Below, piece after piece: positions 50,800 to 63,503 of a stretch of 64,000 bases of DNA. Each line of letters begins with the position of its first letter. Position 1 is the stretch's first letter. Source of the DNA: Osedax fenrisi (lineage: Eukaryota > Annelida > Polychaeta > Sabellida > Siboglinidae); the NCBI GenBank assembly GCA_964019155.1, contig OZ025242.1, positions 24,159,025-24,223,024 of the forward strand, in the 5' to 3' direction. The notes beneath the pieces are model-generated. The model saw nothing but the letters and a program-made list of their open reading frames with translations. It searched no databases and was not told the DNA's origin. Made by a program: the position numbers and the translations under genes.

Positions 50800-53213
50800 T
50801 GAAATGTATGTGTGGTTAGATTGAAATGTACGTGCGTTATATAAAGATACATGTATATGTGTATAACAAATTGAAATTTACGATTGTGATTCAGTGAAAT
50901 ACGCATACATAATAGAGAAGTATTATGTATTGACATTTGTCGTATATGGAATTATATAATACGCGTCATATATGCATTGATATAATATATGTTTCATAAG
51001 CATGCAATTATATATATAATTTCTACTCTCAAAGAAAATATTCTATTTATATCATTTAGAGTATTAGCAAAAAGCGCATATATAAATATTCTTATATAGA
51101 TATGCATATATGTACTTATGTTCGAAATACAAACTATTGATAATAATTATTTATAATTTAAAATAATTTTAGAAATCTATATTTATATAATTAAAATGTA
51201 ATAGATTAAATAACAAATTTGATTTCAACTTAAATATGAATATATTGAAATAGGTTCGAAAAAATTCGAAATTATTTACGAGCTTATGAAATATGAATAA
51301 AAGTTGAATACTAATATGCTGTATGTATATGCACAACTTAATGTAGTAGGTATAGCTAGTGAGATGAAATATTGATGTCATTGATACATCAAGATTAATG
51401 CATTCGCGCGTTTTTATATCATCTTTACAATAAATATAAATTAGAGTCGAGAGATAATTGAATAGAGGCAGCTGTTATCGTTATTAATGTGTTATCACGA
51501 TTAATGTAGATTGCGTACACATTAATATGGGCGTAATATACATTTATATACTATTAAAGTATTTTACACTACCATTATGAAATACAATTTAGAATGCATA
51601 AGAATATATATCACGATGGTGAAAATACATTGTATTAGTATACTAATACAAATATACAGCATATATGTAGGTATAACAATGAGATTCAAAAAAGTTCAAA
51701 GCATCTTATTGGTCGTCGGATACGCATTCATTTATTTATTTAAATTTAAAAAAAAACGATCATTTTAAAATGTTTTACAATAATTATTAATAATTGATAT
51801 CTTTGCTCCAATCATAATTAATAACAATTAGGGGAATATGATTTATTATCCTGTCATAATAATAAAAAATAAATCAAACTCACTTCCTTTAATATTTTGA
51901 AAGTCAAGGTAAGATGATGCGTTTTTTAAATATATAGTTAATTTATAAATAAATATATATTTAAATATAACTATTAGAATGAGTAGTTAGGTTATTACAA
52001 TAACTATGTTATATAATACACTCTTATTATACCGATTAATAATATTATATTTATTTAATAATTAAAATTGTTTAATAAATTTTAATTATTATTAATAAAT
52101 ATTTTAATATGTATTGCGCTATTTAATAATGTAAATTTTATTTAACACATATTTTATAGATTATACATATACACTGTTTATTATTTAATATTATAAGTAT
52201 AATATTATATTTAATCACGATCTATAGTAATATGAATATGAACTTTTAAGATTAATACTATTACAAAAAAAATGCAATTTATGACGTTTTTTAAAAACGA
52301 TATTTATTTAAATTGTAAAATTAACTAAGTTATCTATATTATTATTATTAAATATATACAGCACAGAGTTCTTCAAATATTGTAGATTATTATTAATATA
52401 TTTTATTTACTTATAAATTAATAATTAAGATAGTTGAACGTGCCTAGTAAACTTACATATTTATATTTTAATATTAAAATCTGTCAATCTTAAAACAAAT
52501 GATTTTTTTTACAAAGATACAAGTAATTATAATGGTATAATGGATCTATTTAAATTCTCATAAATGTATAATAAAACTATGCATTTGCGATTTTTGTGCA
52601 TTAACTTATATGTATTTTATATAATATATTAAATAGTAATTATATTGTATTTAAATAATTCTAATATTAATTATAAATGTTATTAATTAATTTGTTATTT
52701 GAGTTTATTTAATACACATTTAAAATTTGTATTTATTAAAATTTATATAAAAATATTTAAGATATGTATTGCTATTACAATGATAATTATAGTTTAAATT
52801 ACATGCATGTACTTATTACAATTTTATTTGATAAATAAATAATAACTTATTGATATATTGTATGTATTATACATATATTTAATATAAAGATGTTCTTATT
52901 TTAGCTCAAATATGTCTGTTCAATTGCTTGAAAAGTATCGTACACCTCAAACTGATGAATTTAACTCTAACTGAAACTGAAAAAGTTGGTTATATTATAT
53001 ATTTATTAATATGTATTTATAGTTATATATATTTATTAAAAAGTGGCATCTCTGTGACTGTAATAATAAATTTAATTTAGATTCTAGTTTTTATATTAAA
53101 ATTAAAGGATTTAATTGTAGAATTAAAGACAGTTTTAGAAACAGATAAAACTGTATTTGTGGAGTGGTGTAAAGATTATTTTTCACATTCTACAAATAAT
53201 TAAATACTTATAC
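50800..53213. other. AT-rich part of the 8.1-kb intron 2 of gene B
   Basis: Long AT-rich stretch, no gene, no clear tandem repeat. Sequence 51550-51770 stays open on the plus strand but shows no recognisable protein. Confidence 0.55.
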
Positions 53214-53667
53214 CAAAGATTTTCCGAAGGAAAGATATAACACTTACGCGAAATCGTGTAATTCGAATTTGTATACAAAATACCCTGGTGCCACCTATAG
53301 CGGGTTACTTTTAGGAACTATGCGTTGTTTATAATGTAAATTCGTATTTAACTATACACTTTTAAAATGTTAAATAATATGCTTTAAATTAATATTTATA
53401 TGATGAAAACTAAGTGTTCATTACTAATATATAACAAACAAATATGATATGTATGTTTTAAATGCTATAAGTATATATTTAGTAAGTAAAAGTTAATTTA
53501 TATTGCATGTAATTTAATAGAGCAATGAAAACATTGTTGTATGCAAACGGAGCCGAACCTAAATCTATTTCAGTGATTTCGATACTACTGCTAGCAGCGG
53601 TTGGGGTTATTACTAAATTACGTTGCATGCATAGGGAGTGTTATATCTTTGCTTCGCAAAATCTTTG
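53214..53667. mobile_element. 454-bp MITE, copy 2, with 7-bp TSD
   Basis: Same element as at 13059-13512, same length and orientation. It is flanked by cttatac on both sides (53207-53213 and 53668-53674). Visible differences from copy 1 are four substitutions. It lies in an intron of gene B. Confidence 0.9.
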
Positions 53668-53674
53668 CTTATAC

Positions 53675-55845
53675 TACATTGAATAAACTACATTGATGAG
53701 TTCACAATATAACAAGGTAACCACTGATTACTAACTAGTGATCACGTGTGGTTTGTTGATTTCGTGCTGTGTGAATTTTACTATTTATACATAATTATTT
53801 ATATTAATATGTAGTATCTGTGCGCACAAGATCACTGGTAAGTATTCAACAATAAACTTATTACAATTCACTGCGAATTTATATTATTAAATGGAATGCC
53901 AGTATGTGTTTTTCCAGAATATATCAATTAGAAAATTATAATCAAGTTTCATTACTAGTTAAATAAGAGTAAATAGAAACTCTTTAAATAGGAGGAAAAT
54001 TTACTATATTGAGAATTTGATTATCTAGATGAGATACTTAAAACTGTGTTTCTATTTACAAAGTAATGTATACACACTGAAAAAGTGTATAAAATATTGA
54101 CATCAATCATCATTAAAAATTGTAAACAGAAATAAGGTAAACGAATTGAATTTTAAAATAAATAGCTTATATTGTGAGTATACAAATAACTAACTTAAAT
54201 GCAGTAGTATAAGACCACCAGTTAAAAATTATTGTCGCTGCGATTATAATGCGGGGGGGGGATGTACACATTATTTAACGTGATATTGTTAACAATAAAA
54301 TTACTGAGGGATAAGGTGAATGAAGCAACTTATAATGATTGTTGATAAATTGATTTGAACATCTGTTATTGTCACTAACACCCCCTTGATATAGTAACAT
54401 CCTCTACTTTATAGGTTATGTATGAACATCAGATGCATTTTGCGGCCTGCTGCTAACGCCTATAAACATTGGAAACAAAGCTGTGAAAAGATACCGGAAT
54501 TATGGAATTCTTCTGTTAACACATTTAGGTTAACTCAATAGATCTCCCAAAAACATTTAATCATCTTATCTAATCATCTTTTTCGAGTATAATTCCTATA
54601 TAATATAATCATATAGTTTTTTAAATATTGTCCCTTATTAATTTACTGCACTTATCTAATATATAGGTGATGTATGAAACTTCAGATGAATGTTGCGGCC
54701 AGCAGTAATGCAAATAAAAGATTGGAGGCTTCTAAGATAATGGAATTATGTAATTCTGCTATTGAAAAATCATTTACATTAATATTATCTCTTTTAAAAT
54801 AAAATTTAAATAATTTCATTGTACATAAATATTATTCATTTGATTTTATAAATACATATACATAAATATTCTATTTAAGAGGAGAATATAGAATATGGCT
54901 CCTGTAGGTTTTGCTAACAATTTACGGGTTTAACTTGTTTTATATATCGATAGATAATTTAAAATAATACAAATGTATCTGATATTATATACCATATTTC
55001 ATTCTTACTATTTATTATGATGTAAACTAGTGTGGAAACTTAAATGATTATTTTAACCCATTATATTAGTAATCAAAAAATACGCTTGCTATATTGGATG
55101 CAGACCATTTAAAATGGAAATTTAAATACATAAATTATAGATAACTATTATTCAATTAATTGTATATATACATATTAATTAGGTTATTTTTAATGGAAAT
55201 AATGCTAGAAAATTTATTTATATAAAATATAATTTTATAAACAAAATTTAAAATATTTTGCAAAAGTAATATCATTTTTTTAATATATCGTATAACTAAT
55301 AATAATTTATAAGTAAAAAAATGTATTTAAAAAAAAATATTAAAAATTATATAAAAAAATATTAAAAAATAAATGGCCAGTTGAAAATTTAGCCTTATAT
55401 GACCATTTTGAAAAAATAAAATAAATTTTATAAATCTATATAGTAGAATATATTTAAAAGAACAATGTGTAAAAAAATTGATGTATAATATTAATTAACA
55501 AGTTCTGTACATTAAATTTTGTTTTCATGACCAAACAATTTGTATACTTTACATGTAAATATTGGCTAATTTTTAGCTCATAAATTTACCAGTTTTTGAT
55601 CTATAACTTTTTATTTAGTTATCTGATTACAAAATTAATATATGACTCTTATATTACTTTTTCATGCTCTTTCCAATGGTACTAATTATTTTAAACTAGC
55701 ATCACTAGAAAAAATCTCATTGTTATACCTAATATATGCTAAACATTTTTAAAAATGTTGCAAAAAGATTATTTTTGTATTGCTAAAAGAATCTATTTAA
55801 ATTGTTTGAAAATATATCATACATTTATCAAACATTTATTGATTA
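53675..55845. other. AT-rich intronic stretch
   Basis: No gene. Two diverged copies of a roughly 60-bp segment occur at 54412-54475 and 54663-54725 (tatgtatgaa...cagatg...tgcggcc). A run of eight G at 54253-54260. Confidence 0.5.
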
Positions 55846-56046
55846 ATTTCTGAGCAAGGACTATATTCCTTGATAGAAGCTAACATATTATAATCAAATA
55901 TTATCATAATTATTAAATATTATAATAATAAATTATTTAATAATTTTCATAATTATTTAATAATTTATTATCATAATAATTATGATAATATTTTTCTATA
56001 ATAATGTTAGCTTCTTCATCAAGGAATATAGTCCTTGCTCAGAAAT
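55846..56046. mobile_element. 201-bp AT-rich foldback
   Basis: The outer 28 bases on each side are an almost exact inverted repeat (atttctgagcaaggactata ... tatagtccttgctcagaaat); the similarity continues through agaagctaacat/atgttagcttct. The centre is a set of ATAATT/AATTAT palindromes. It probably folds into one hairpin. Confidence 0.85.
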
Positions 56047-56426
56047 GAGATCATATCAGCAACAAGTAGCTGATATTACCCGGGATATTACTAATAGTAT
56101 TAGCAGCAGTCATAGAGTTATAGTTGACCTAAAATAATTTTAACAATTATTTTAAAAATACAAATATAAATACAAATCTACATGTGCAAATCTGTCACAG
56201 ATTCATACACAGATTCTGTGTGCAGTGCTAACAAATATTGTTAGAATATTTTTTTATATACTAAAATTAATAGTAATAATGTTAGAATAATTATTTCTTA
56301 TATAAATGTTGTGATCATGATATACAAAATATCAAATTAATATATCATGTGTTTCTAATGTATAATTATTATAAAATATGTAAAATTTTAAATAAATAAT
56401 ATATATAACTTGTATTTTATATAAAA

Positions 56427-56497
56427 GCATTGGTGGTTCAGTGGTAGAATGTTCGCCTGCCACGCGAGCGGCCCGGGTTCGATTCCCGGCCAATGCA
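56427..56497 (+). tRNA. tRNA-Gly (anticodon GCC)
   Basis: A 71-nt cloverleaf. The acceptor stem gcattgg pairs with ccaatgc, followed by discriminator A. The D-arm/A box is tggttcagtgg, the anticodon stem-loop ttcgc-ctGCCac-gcgag has GCC at 56459-56461, and the T-arm/B box is gggttcgattccc. It differs from the common animal tRNA-Gly(GCC) at only a few positions. CCA is not encoded, as expected for a nuclear gene. It lies in an intron of gene B on the opposite strand. Confidence 0.97.
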
Positions 56498-56498
56498 A

Positions 56499-56506
56499 TT
56501 TTTTTT
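56499..56506 (+). terminator. RNA polymerase III terminator
   Basis: A run of eight T starting two bases after the tRNA-Gly gene. Confidence 0.9.
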
Positions 56507-58812
56507 ATTTATTACTATATTTATAAATACAATTTTAAATAAATAATACTATATTTATGTTATAATATAATATTATGTATAATTTATATATAAATTATAT
56601 ATAATATAAATGTATTTTTACCACTAAACTACCTTTCATATACTAATATATTATATTAATGCAAATACTATTATTATTACATAAGTTATATTGTAAAAAT
56701 AAATTAATTATTGATAATTAATAATTACTAAAGGCAACTTAATCCTTAGTTTATTATAAACTTTATATAACATATGATCTGTAATCATATTTATTTACAT
56801 ATGTAATATACTTAATGGGTTTGCGATTGCATGTAAATAGATATAATAAACAACCATTTAAAAATCTCCAACTTTAAAGATTTTTAATATTTTTACATAA
56901 TGTTGTCAAAGTTATAATAATAGTATATCAATCTATATACGATTACCATTTTTTATATATATCAAATATATATTATTTTTGTAGATAATAGTAATTAAAA
57001 AGTAAGCAATTTTGTAGAAGTGAATAAATTAATAGAAACATGATATTACACTTTAATTAATAAATTATAATATTTAAAAAAAAAATAGTAAACCTATGCA
57101 TAAAAGAGAATTTTCTATATTTTTGAAGGGTAAAAGTTGGACAAATTTATAATATTTAGTAAACACAAATTTGTATTTTATATATAAAAGATAAATTAAT
57201 AAAATTGTTATTTTTATATGTAGATCAGGTTTAAAGTTTATGAACGTATTATATTTATTATGATTATATGATTATAAATTATAATAATTTTGTAAATTTT
57301 CATGTATAATTAATATAGCATACAAATAAAAAATTGATTTAATTGTATAATTTATAACAAGGATAGAACATCTGTTAATGCATATTTTGTGAAATGTTAT
57401 CATTATGGTCTAGAAGTACAAATTTTAATTTTATACAAAAAGTAATGTAAAAACACATTTTAAATCAATTATATTAAATTCATAATATAATTTAATACAC
57501 ATTATATTATTTGGAATATCGACAAAAATAATATAAAAACCATCGTTCACTTTTAACTAATTTATAAATAAATTTGTATTGTTTGATAAAATATTTATAT
57601 AGAAATACAATTTAAAAATATGAATTATTTTTATTTGACACTATCAATTTAGATAAATAAATGTCATTGATATTTTTGATTCAGGGATATAAATCATTGA
57701 AATATAATTAAAAATACCACTGAAAAGTACACCTAGCTCGTAGTACAAAAGTAACCATTACAGATAGAGAATACATGCCTGTCCTTGCAAGTATAAAATG
57801 TTTATATAAATATAAACCAATGAAATTTCAGCATTTATATGATAAAACAATTTACACTATTATTATTTTCACTATTTATTACTTAATTTATACTTGGTTT
57901 ATGAAGGTTTTATATATTACTTATCATTATTAATCATTATTAATCATTATTAATCATTATTAATCATTATTCATCATTATTTATTATTTTTTATATTTAT
58001 TATTCCTATTAATAGCAAAGTTCTTATTTAATGTTTTAAATATATAATATTTTATAAACATAGTTTAATTAATAGTTTAATTAATAGGTAAATTAAAATT
58101 AAATTAATTATAAAATTGTATACAGTAAATTTTAAAATTAATTTTCTCAAATAGGTATATTTACTTAACATTTTCAATTTTGCATTCGATATTTATTATT
58201 TAAAGTTAAAAATGTCACGATATATAATTTGTATGAAATATGTGTGTAAAAACCGCTAGAATATTTGTCTATAGAGTTAAAATAATGTTGTTGAATTTTT
58301 AAATTTAATAAAATTGTTTATATTAAAAACAAAAATAGTCGTGGGAGTATTTTAGTGGTTGATTGCAAATAGTTTTCTAATTTCTTATTAAATTCATGCA
58401 TGCACAAACTTCATATAAAAAAAACGAATTGTGGTTTAATTCAAGTAAATTCTATATGTACAAATCTAGAGCGCAATCAATTATTAATTCAAAATACTCA
58501 TCAAAAAATAACATCACAAAACCATCTTTATTACATTATTGTTATTAGTATTATAATCATTAGATTAAGGTATTTCTGAGATATAGAAGAGGATGTTTAC
58601 ACTGATCACCTGATAACAGTTTTTGACCAATAGGAGCTAACCGCACTTCATAATAATAATAATATTTATAAGTAGAATTTTGTTTGTTTTTTGTGTCATT
58701 TTCTAGTTTATAATATTAATATGTTTTTACCTCCTGCTGGCTTTCTATATATATAGCGCTATATGCTGACATTTTCTGTTGTTGTTGCCCATAATTAGTA
58801 ATCACCACCAAC
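56507..58812. other. AT-rich intronic stretch
   Basis: No gene. A 10-bp tandem repeat (ttaatcatta)n occurs at 57925-57985. A possible weak inverted-repeat remnant near 58150-58500 could not be delimited. Confidence 0.5.
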
Positions 58813-58980
58813 CTTATCGTGTTCGGCATTCTTCCAATCGAAATGATTATTCTTGGTATCGCCGGCGAGTTTCTCGTTCCTGAAAGCCGATTGGTCGAGA
58901 TTCGGGAAATTCCTATTCAAGTCTACGTTGTTTCCGTTAGCGCGGCCCAGCAGCCAGTCTTTAGAGCCAGTCAACTGATA
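58813..58980 (-). CDS. Gene B visible exon 2: DLNRNFP exon
   Basis: Encodes YQLTGSKDWLLGRANGNN, VDLNRNFPNLDQSAF and NHFDWKNAEHDK. The GRxNxxxxDLNRNFPD-type motif holds the Asn-Arg pair that binds the substrate C-terminal carboxylate. The acceptor could be cttcaacag at 58981 or the tatcag two codons further in (start 58974). Donor AAG/gttggt, phase 0. Confidence 0.92.
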
Positions 58981-59178
58981 CTGTTGAAGCGAGGGAGAGA
59001 GGGGGGTGATGATAGAGAATGTGGTACCGACCAAACAGTGTGGTCTGTATGATGGAGTGTGTCACTGTGCCAGAGTGTCACTAAGGAATGTGTCACTGCG
59101 GAATGTCACACTTACTGACGGTCCTATATATGAACTATTTCAGTGGCAGAGTAATATATGAAGATGAATATTCATTTC

Positions 59179-59181
<3 letters not shown>

Positions 59182-59222
<41 letters not shown>
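59182..59222. repeat. (TA)n microsatellite
   Basis: TA tract in the intron between visible exons 1 and 2 of gene B. Confidence 0.95.
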
Positions 59223-59224
<2 letters not shown>

Positions 59225-59514
59225 GAATAGAAATAGGTAATTGGAATAATTTAATGTCATTGTTTTTTATGTTTTAAGATTAATTTTCAATCGTGTTACA
59301 GTATATATCAAAAGGCTTCAAACTGAGACCTAGATCTTATAGACCTGGATGCTTCCAGTTATATAAGTAAACAAATCACAGACTCGCTGAAGTCGATCGC
59401 GCACACACATACAGACACTAGGGATGTTCTCTTTGTAGCATGTAAGTTGGTCAGGAAGACAGATGGCTACGGTTGCCACTACGCGGTGCAAATGACCACT
59501 GTCCATGCGACCAT

Positions 59515-59934
59515 CCGTCCACCTGTCCCGCCACAAGCCTCACACACTCACACATACTCATTACTACTACTACGTACATTCTGTGTAGCGATCTCGTAGC
59601 CGTCGGGGTTCATGGAAGGCATGAGATGAATACGTGTGTTGCACATGTCCACATGTCCCGCCACAAGCCTCACACACACACTCACACACTCACACTCACT
59701 ACTACAACTACTACGTACATTCTGTGTAGCGATTTCGTAGCCGTCGGGGTTCATGGAAGGCATGAGATGAATACGTGTGTTGCACATGTCCACATGTCCC
59801 GCCACAAGCCTCACACACACACTCACACACTCACACTCACTACTACAACTACTACGTACATTCTGTGTAGCGATCTCGTAGCCGTCGGGGTTCATGGAAG
59901 GCATGAGATGAATACGAGTGTTGCGGATCATGTG
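59515..59934 (-). repeat. 141-bp tandem triplication across exon end and donor
   Basis: Three near-identical 141-bp units. Each holds the exon end (NTRIHLMPSM..EIATQN), the gtacgt donor and a GT-rich intron start; donors are at 59859, 59718 and 59577. Differences between the coding parts are silent (ACT/ACA, GAG/GAA). Because 141 is 47 codons, reading through one or two donors stays open and would insert 47 or 94 residues, including Cys-rich SSECECVSVC. No acceptor precedes copies 2 and 3, so they cannot be separate exons. Confidence 0.92.
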
Positions 59935-60056
59935 AACGATGAGCTTGTCGCCGAGCCTATACCGCTCGCACAGGTGGTCGGCCAGCTTCAACAGGAGCTC
60001 CCTGCCTAGCGCCTCGTTGCCGTGCATGTTCGCTACGTACTTGAACTCCGGTTCAC
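59860..60056 (-). CDS. Gene B visible exon 1: zinc-binding HxxE exon
   Basis: The acceptor ccctcag (phase 1) opens GEPEFKYVANMHGNEALGRE; H and E of MHGNE are the first two zinc ligands of M14 enzymes. Then come LLLKLADHLCERYRLGDKL and NTRIHLMPSMNPDGYEIATQ, the conserved substrate-binding stretch. The donor AAT/gtacgt at 59859 gives phase 0. The last 66 bp, the donor and 75 bp of intron are repeated twice more downstream, so 59719 and 59578 are equally good alternative ends. The exon before this one was not found up to 64000. Confidence 0.93.
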
Positions 60057-60909
60057 CTGAGGGTCAGCGAGGGGTCGCGGGGGGTTAACGAGGTGTTGGA
60101 GATGCGGGGTAGCGCGCGGTAGTGTGAGATGGTGTGCGGTTAGTACGGGGTTAGAGAGGCTAGTGTGGAGTTAAGGGGATAGGCGGTCTTCGAATCTAAT
60201 AATGTGATTTAAGGAGACAGGCACCCTTCGAATCTAATAATGTGATTTAATATGCGCTCCGTATAAATTGATAGGGATTTCTTGCATATTGGGTAACAAG
60301 TTATTAATATTTCTAACTATAATTTCAATATAGTTATGTTACACTGTACTTCTTTATATGAATGAATAGTAGTTACATTGATCTATAAAACATGTTTTTT
60401 TTATATGTATTATTCAATTATTATGTTGTTTATAAGTTTTAATGTGAACATTATTTATTTTTAATTGTATATAGTATTGTATTCATAATTTTAATACACA
60501 TTTTCTAAAAATAATAGAATTAATAGCATAACATATATTATAAATATAAAATTACAGATACAGGAATATACATATTTTTATATTTATTATTTATATATAT
60601 AAAAATATATACATATAATATATAATTGTATTACGCCAGTTATTTTAATATAATGTATCTTATGAAACATGATTTTGATAATTTCATATTTTTAATTAAA
60701 AAATAATGTTTACATCAAATGATAGATATTGAAAATAAATTGATAAATTAATAATAAATAAATTAATAAATTGAAAAAAAAAATATCAGTTTTTAAAATT
60801 ATTGTAGATAAAAACGAATAGCGTCTACCCCTAAATTGAATTAACATTAATTAGAGTTTAAAGAATGGATGGGTAGGCTAAGTTAAGAGGCTAATACGGT
60901 TCATACAGC

Positions 60910-60952
<43 letters not shown>

Positions 60953-61320
60953 TATAATAATAAAAAGGTGTATTTTGATACAAAATCTATTGAAAATTAA
61001 CTCCACGTCACCTAGAAATACGATCAATAATAAGATAATGATAAATCAGATGCATATGATATTGATTGTGGTCGGGTTGATATTCAACATCAATCATACC
61101 TCGTGTATCATATTTAATGTATATATAGATTAATTTGCACGTGCATGTGACCTATTACTTGACGGCTTGTTCGCTGACAGCGGTAGTTATGGTAACGGCG
61201 ATAGAATGTGTCATGTGACTATAGAGGTGTTGGGGTAAAGGTTGCCATGAGAGGTAGTACTAGTTAAACCATTAGTGGGTGTGTCGTGTGTACGTGTTTA
61301 ACACGTGTTAGTTGTACATC
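60057..61320. other. Intron upstream of the zinc-binding exon
   Basis: A G-rich patch 60060-60180, then a duplicated cttcgaatctaataatgtga segment (60187-60206 and 60227-60246). The rest is AT-rich, with an ATA run at 60910-60951. No upstream exon of gene B recognised. Confidence 0.5.
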
Positions 61321-61329
61321 TAAGTTTGT

Positions 61330-61355
61330 GAGAGAGATATAGAGAGAGAGAGATC

Positions 61356-61389
<34 letters not shown>

Positions 61390-61457
61390 GAGAGAGATAT
61401 AAAGAGAGAGAGAGAGATATAAAGAGAGAGATAGAGAGATAAAGAGAGAGAAAGAGA
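61330..61457. repeat. (GA)n microsatellite
   Basis: GAGAGA repeats with interspersed ataaa words. Confidence 0.93.
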
Positions 61458-62144
61458 TGTCAGAATTAATGACAGGTCACCAAGTGGATTATGTAACCAC
61501 CCTTAGATGTCCTATAATTGTGTCAATTAGGATGTTGTATACAGCACTTGATCCTAAAGAATCAATATAATGAAGTGTGAGCATACGAACGCATCAATAT
61601 ATATGTCAATTTCTACGTCAATTTCTAGTACTAGTCATCTTTTACTAGAAAAAAGATCACAGTATTGGAGGGGAGAATAACAGAGCCATAAATATTGCAA
61701 CGTGTTTATGTAATACGTGCGTATTAAAAGGAAGCCGGTAGGAAGGGGGAGCCACCTCTACGGCCGCGTCTAAAAATAGAATATTGATTACCGACGAGAC
61801 TGATGATGACTTTGTGTGCAAGAGGAGGAGGAGGAGGAGGAGATGACATTTAAATAATGCAAGCGTGCGTAATACTGACGTGGCCTTATATGGACATACT
61901 CGCGAGTGTGTGAGTGTGTGTGTGTGAGTGTGTGTGTATGTGTGTGTGAGAGAGATTGCATGACTATATATTGAATGATGTGCTCAGAGAGTGGAATAGA
62001 CACAATTCCAACACCCACTCGCATACCAGCCCACACACAAAGCTATATATAGACACGGGACAATGGAATAAGATCCTATTATAAAGATGAATACTGAATG
62101 TATTATTAGTGGTAAATATCTAGTCTATAGTTAACATACAAAGC

Positions 62145-62150
<6 letters not shown>
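61458..62150. other. Intronic or 5' sequence
   Basis: No gene seen. A GGA run lies at 61820-61842 and a GT block at 61912-61947. Confidence 0.5.
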
Positions 62151-62203
<53 letters not shown>

Positions 62204-62427
62204 TACAGAATAATATGACCATCCTTGATAATTATATATAAATGAATATATATGAATATATATATATAGTAGATACAAATATGTCAACAAAAAATCATGT
62301 CCTCATATTAATTATAATCAAGGATTGTCAAATTATTTCGTATATATATATATTCATTTATAGATAATTATATATATATATATATATTTACGGAATAATA
62401 TGACAATCCTTGATAATTATATATAAA

Positions 62428-62464
<37 letters not shown>

Positions 62465-62540
62465 CGAAATAATATGACAATCCTTGATTATAATTAATAT
62501 GCGGACATGATTTTTAGTAGACATATTTGTATCTACTATC
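62150..62540. mobile_element. Inverted repeat element with TA-rich core
   Basis: Left arm 62268-62343 and right arm 62461-62536 are inverted copies (gtagatacaaatatgtc ... gacatatttgtatctac), about 75 bp with a few mismatches. Inside and to the left, a tttac(a/g)gaataatatgac + atccttgataattat segment is present as direct copies. Likely a nested or partly duplicated foldback MITE. Confidence 0.75.
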
Positions 62541-63170
62541 TACTTTAATTTATTATTTAACATATATTTTAAGACATAATTATATATGTATATAAATGCC
62601 ATTTTAATAATAGTTAACATATATAGTTAATAAACATATTTAGTATAATTAATATATCTTAAGAATAAGTTAACACAATATTCACTGGAAAATAGTGACT
62701 TAATGAATGTATTTCTAGAGGGGTATATATAGGGGTATTCGTGTACTATAGATTAAATATATTTAATATAAATATAATATATTTTATTAATTTTTTTATT
62801 ATTCTTTAGAATATCTCACAAAAGTAAACACTAATATTTATTCACATATTCACATATTAACTTATTATACAATATTACATTATTTTTGATTTATAAAATA
62901 TACGCATTGTCAGGTTTATTAATATTAATTATATTGATTAAATCATCTAGCGTAATAATCTAGTAATCTTGTTAAAAATAGAATTCGGCCAAAAAAACTT
63001 ACGAAATTATCTTATAAATTAGCAAGTATGATAGACACACTAAAGATATTATGGTTTATATAATATACTTACAATATAATATATACTCGTTTCGTTAGTT
63101 ATTAATATATGCAATAATAATCACAATGTATGATCACAAAATACAAAATGTAGCATATACACTATACACT
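62541..63170. other. AT-rich stretch
   Basis: No gene or clear repeat seen. Confidence 0.5.
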
Positions 63171-63503
63171 ATGATGTCACTAAGGTGTCACTACGATATC
63201 ACTACGATGTCACTATGATGTCACTATTATATCACTATAATGTCACTACGATGTCAATATGATGTCACTATGATGTCACTATGGTGTCACGACAGTGTCA
63301 CTACAGTGTCACTACGGTGTCACTACGATGTCTCTACGATATCACTACGATGTCACTACGATGTCACTACGATGTCACTACGATGTCACTACGATGTCTC
63401 TACGATGTCACTACGATGTCTCTACGATATCACTACGATGTCACTACGATGTCACTACGGCGTCACTACGATGTCACTACGGTGTCACTACAGTGTCACT
63501 ACA
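63171..63503. repeat. 12-bp minisatellite CACTACGATGTC
   Basis: About 27 copies of cactacgatgtc with variants (atatc, gtgtc, ctctacgatgtc, actatgatg). The unit length keeps all three plus frames open, so apparent proteins rich in MSLRCHYDVTT are artefacts. Confidence 0.95.

Noticed and set aside
59573..59790. Copies 2 and 3 of the 141-bp unit as separate duplicated exons
   Set aside because: The sequence before each copy (atgtgcaac) has no AG acceptor; they can only be reached by reading through from copy 1.
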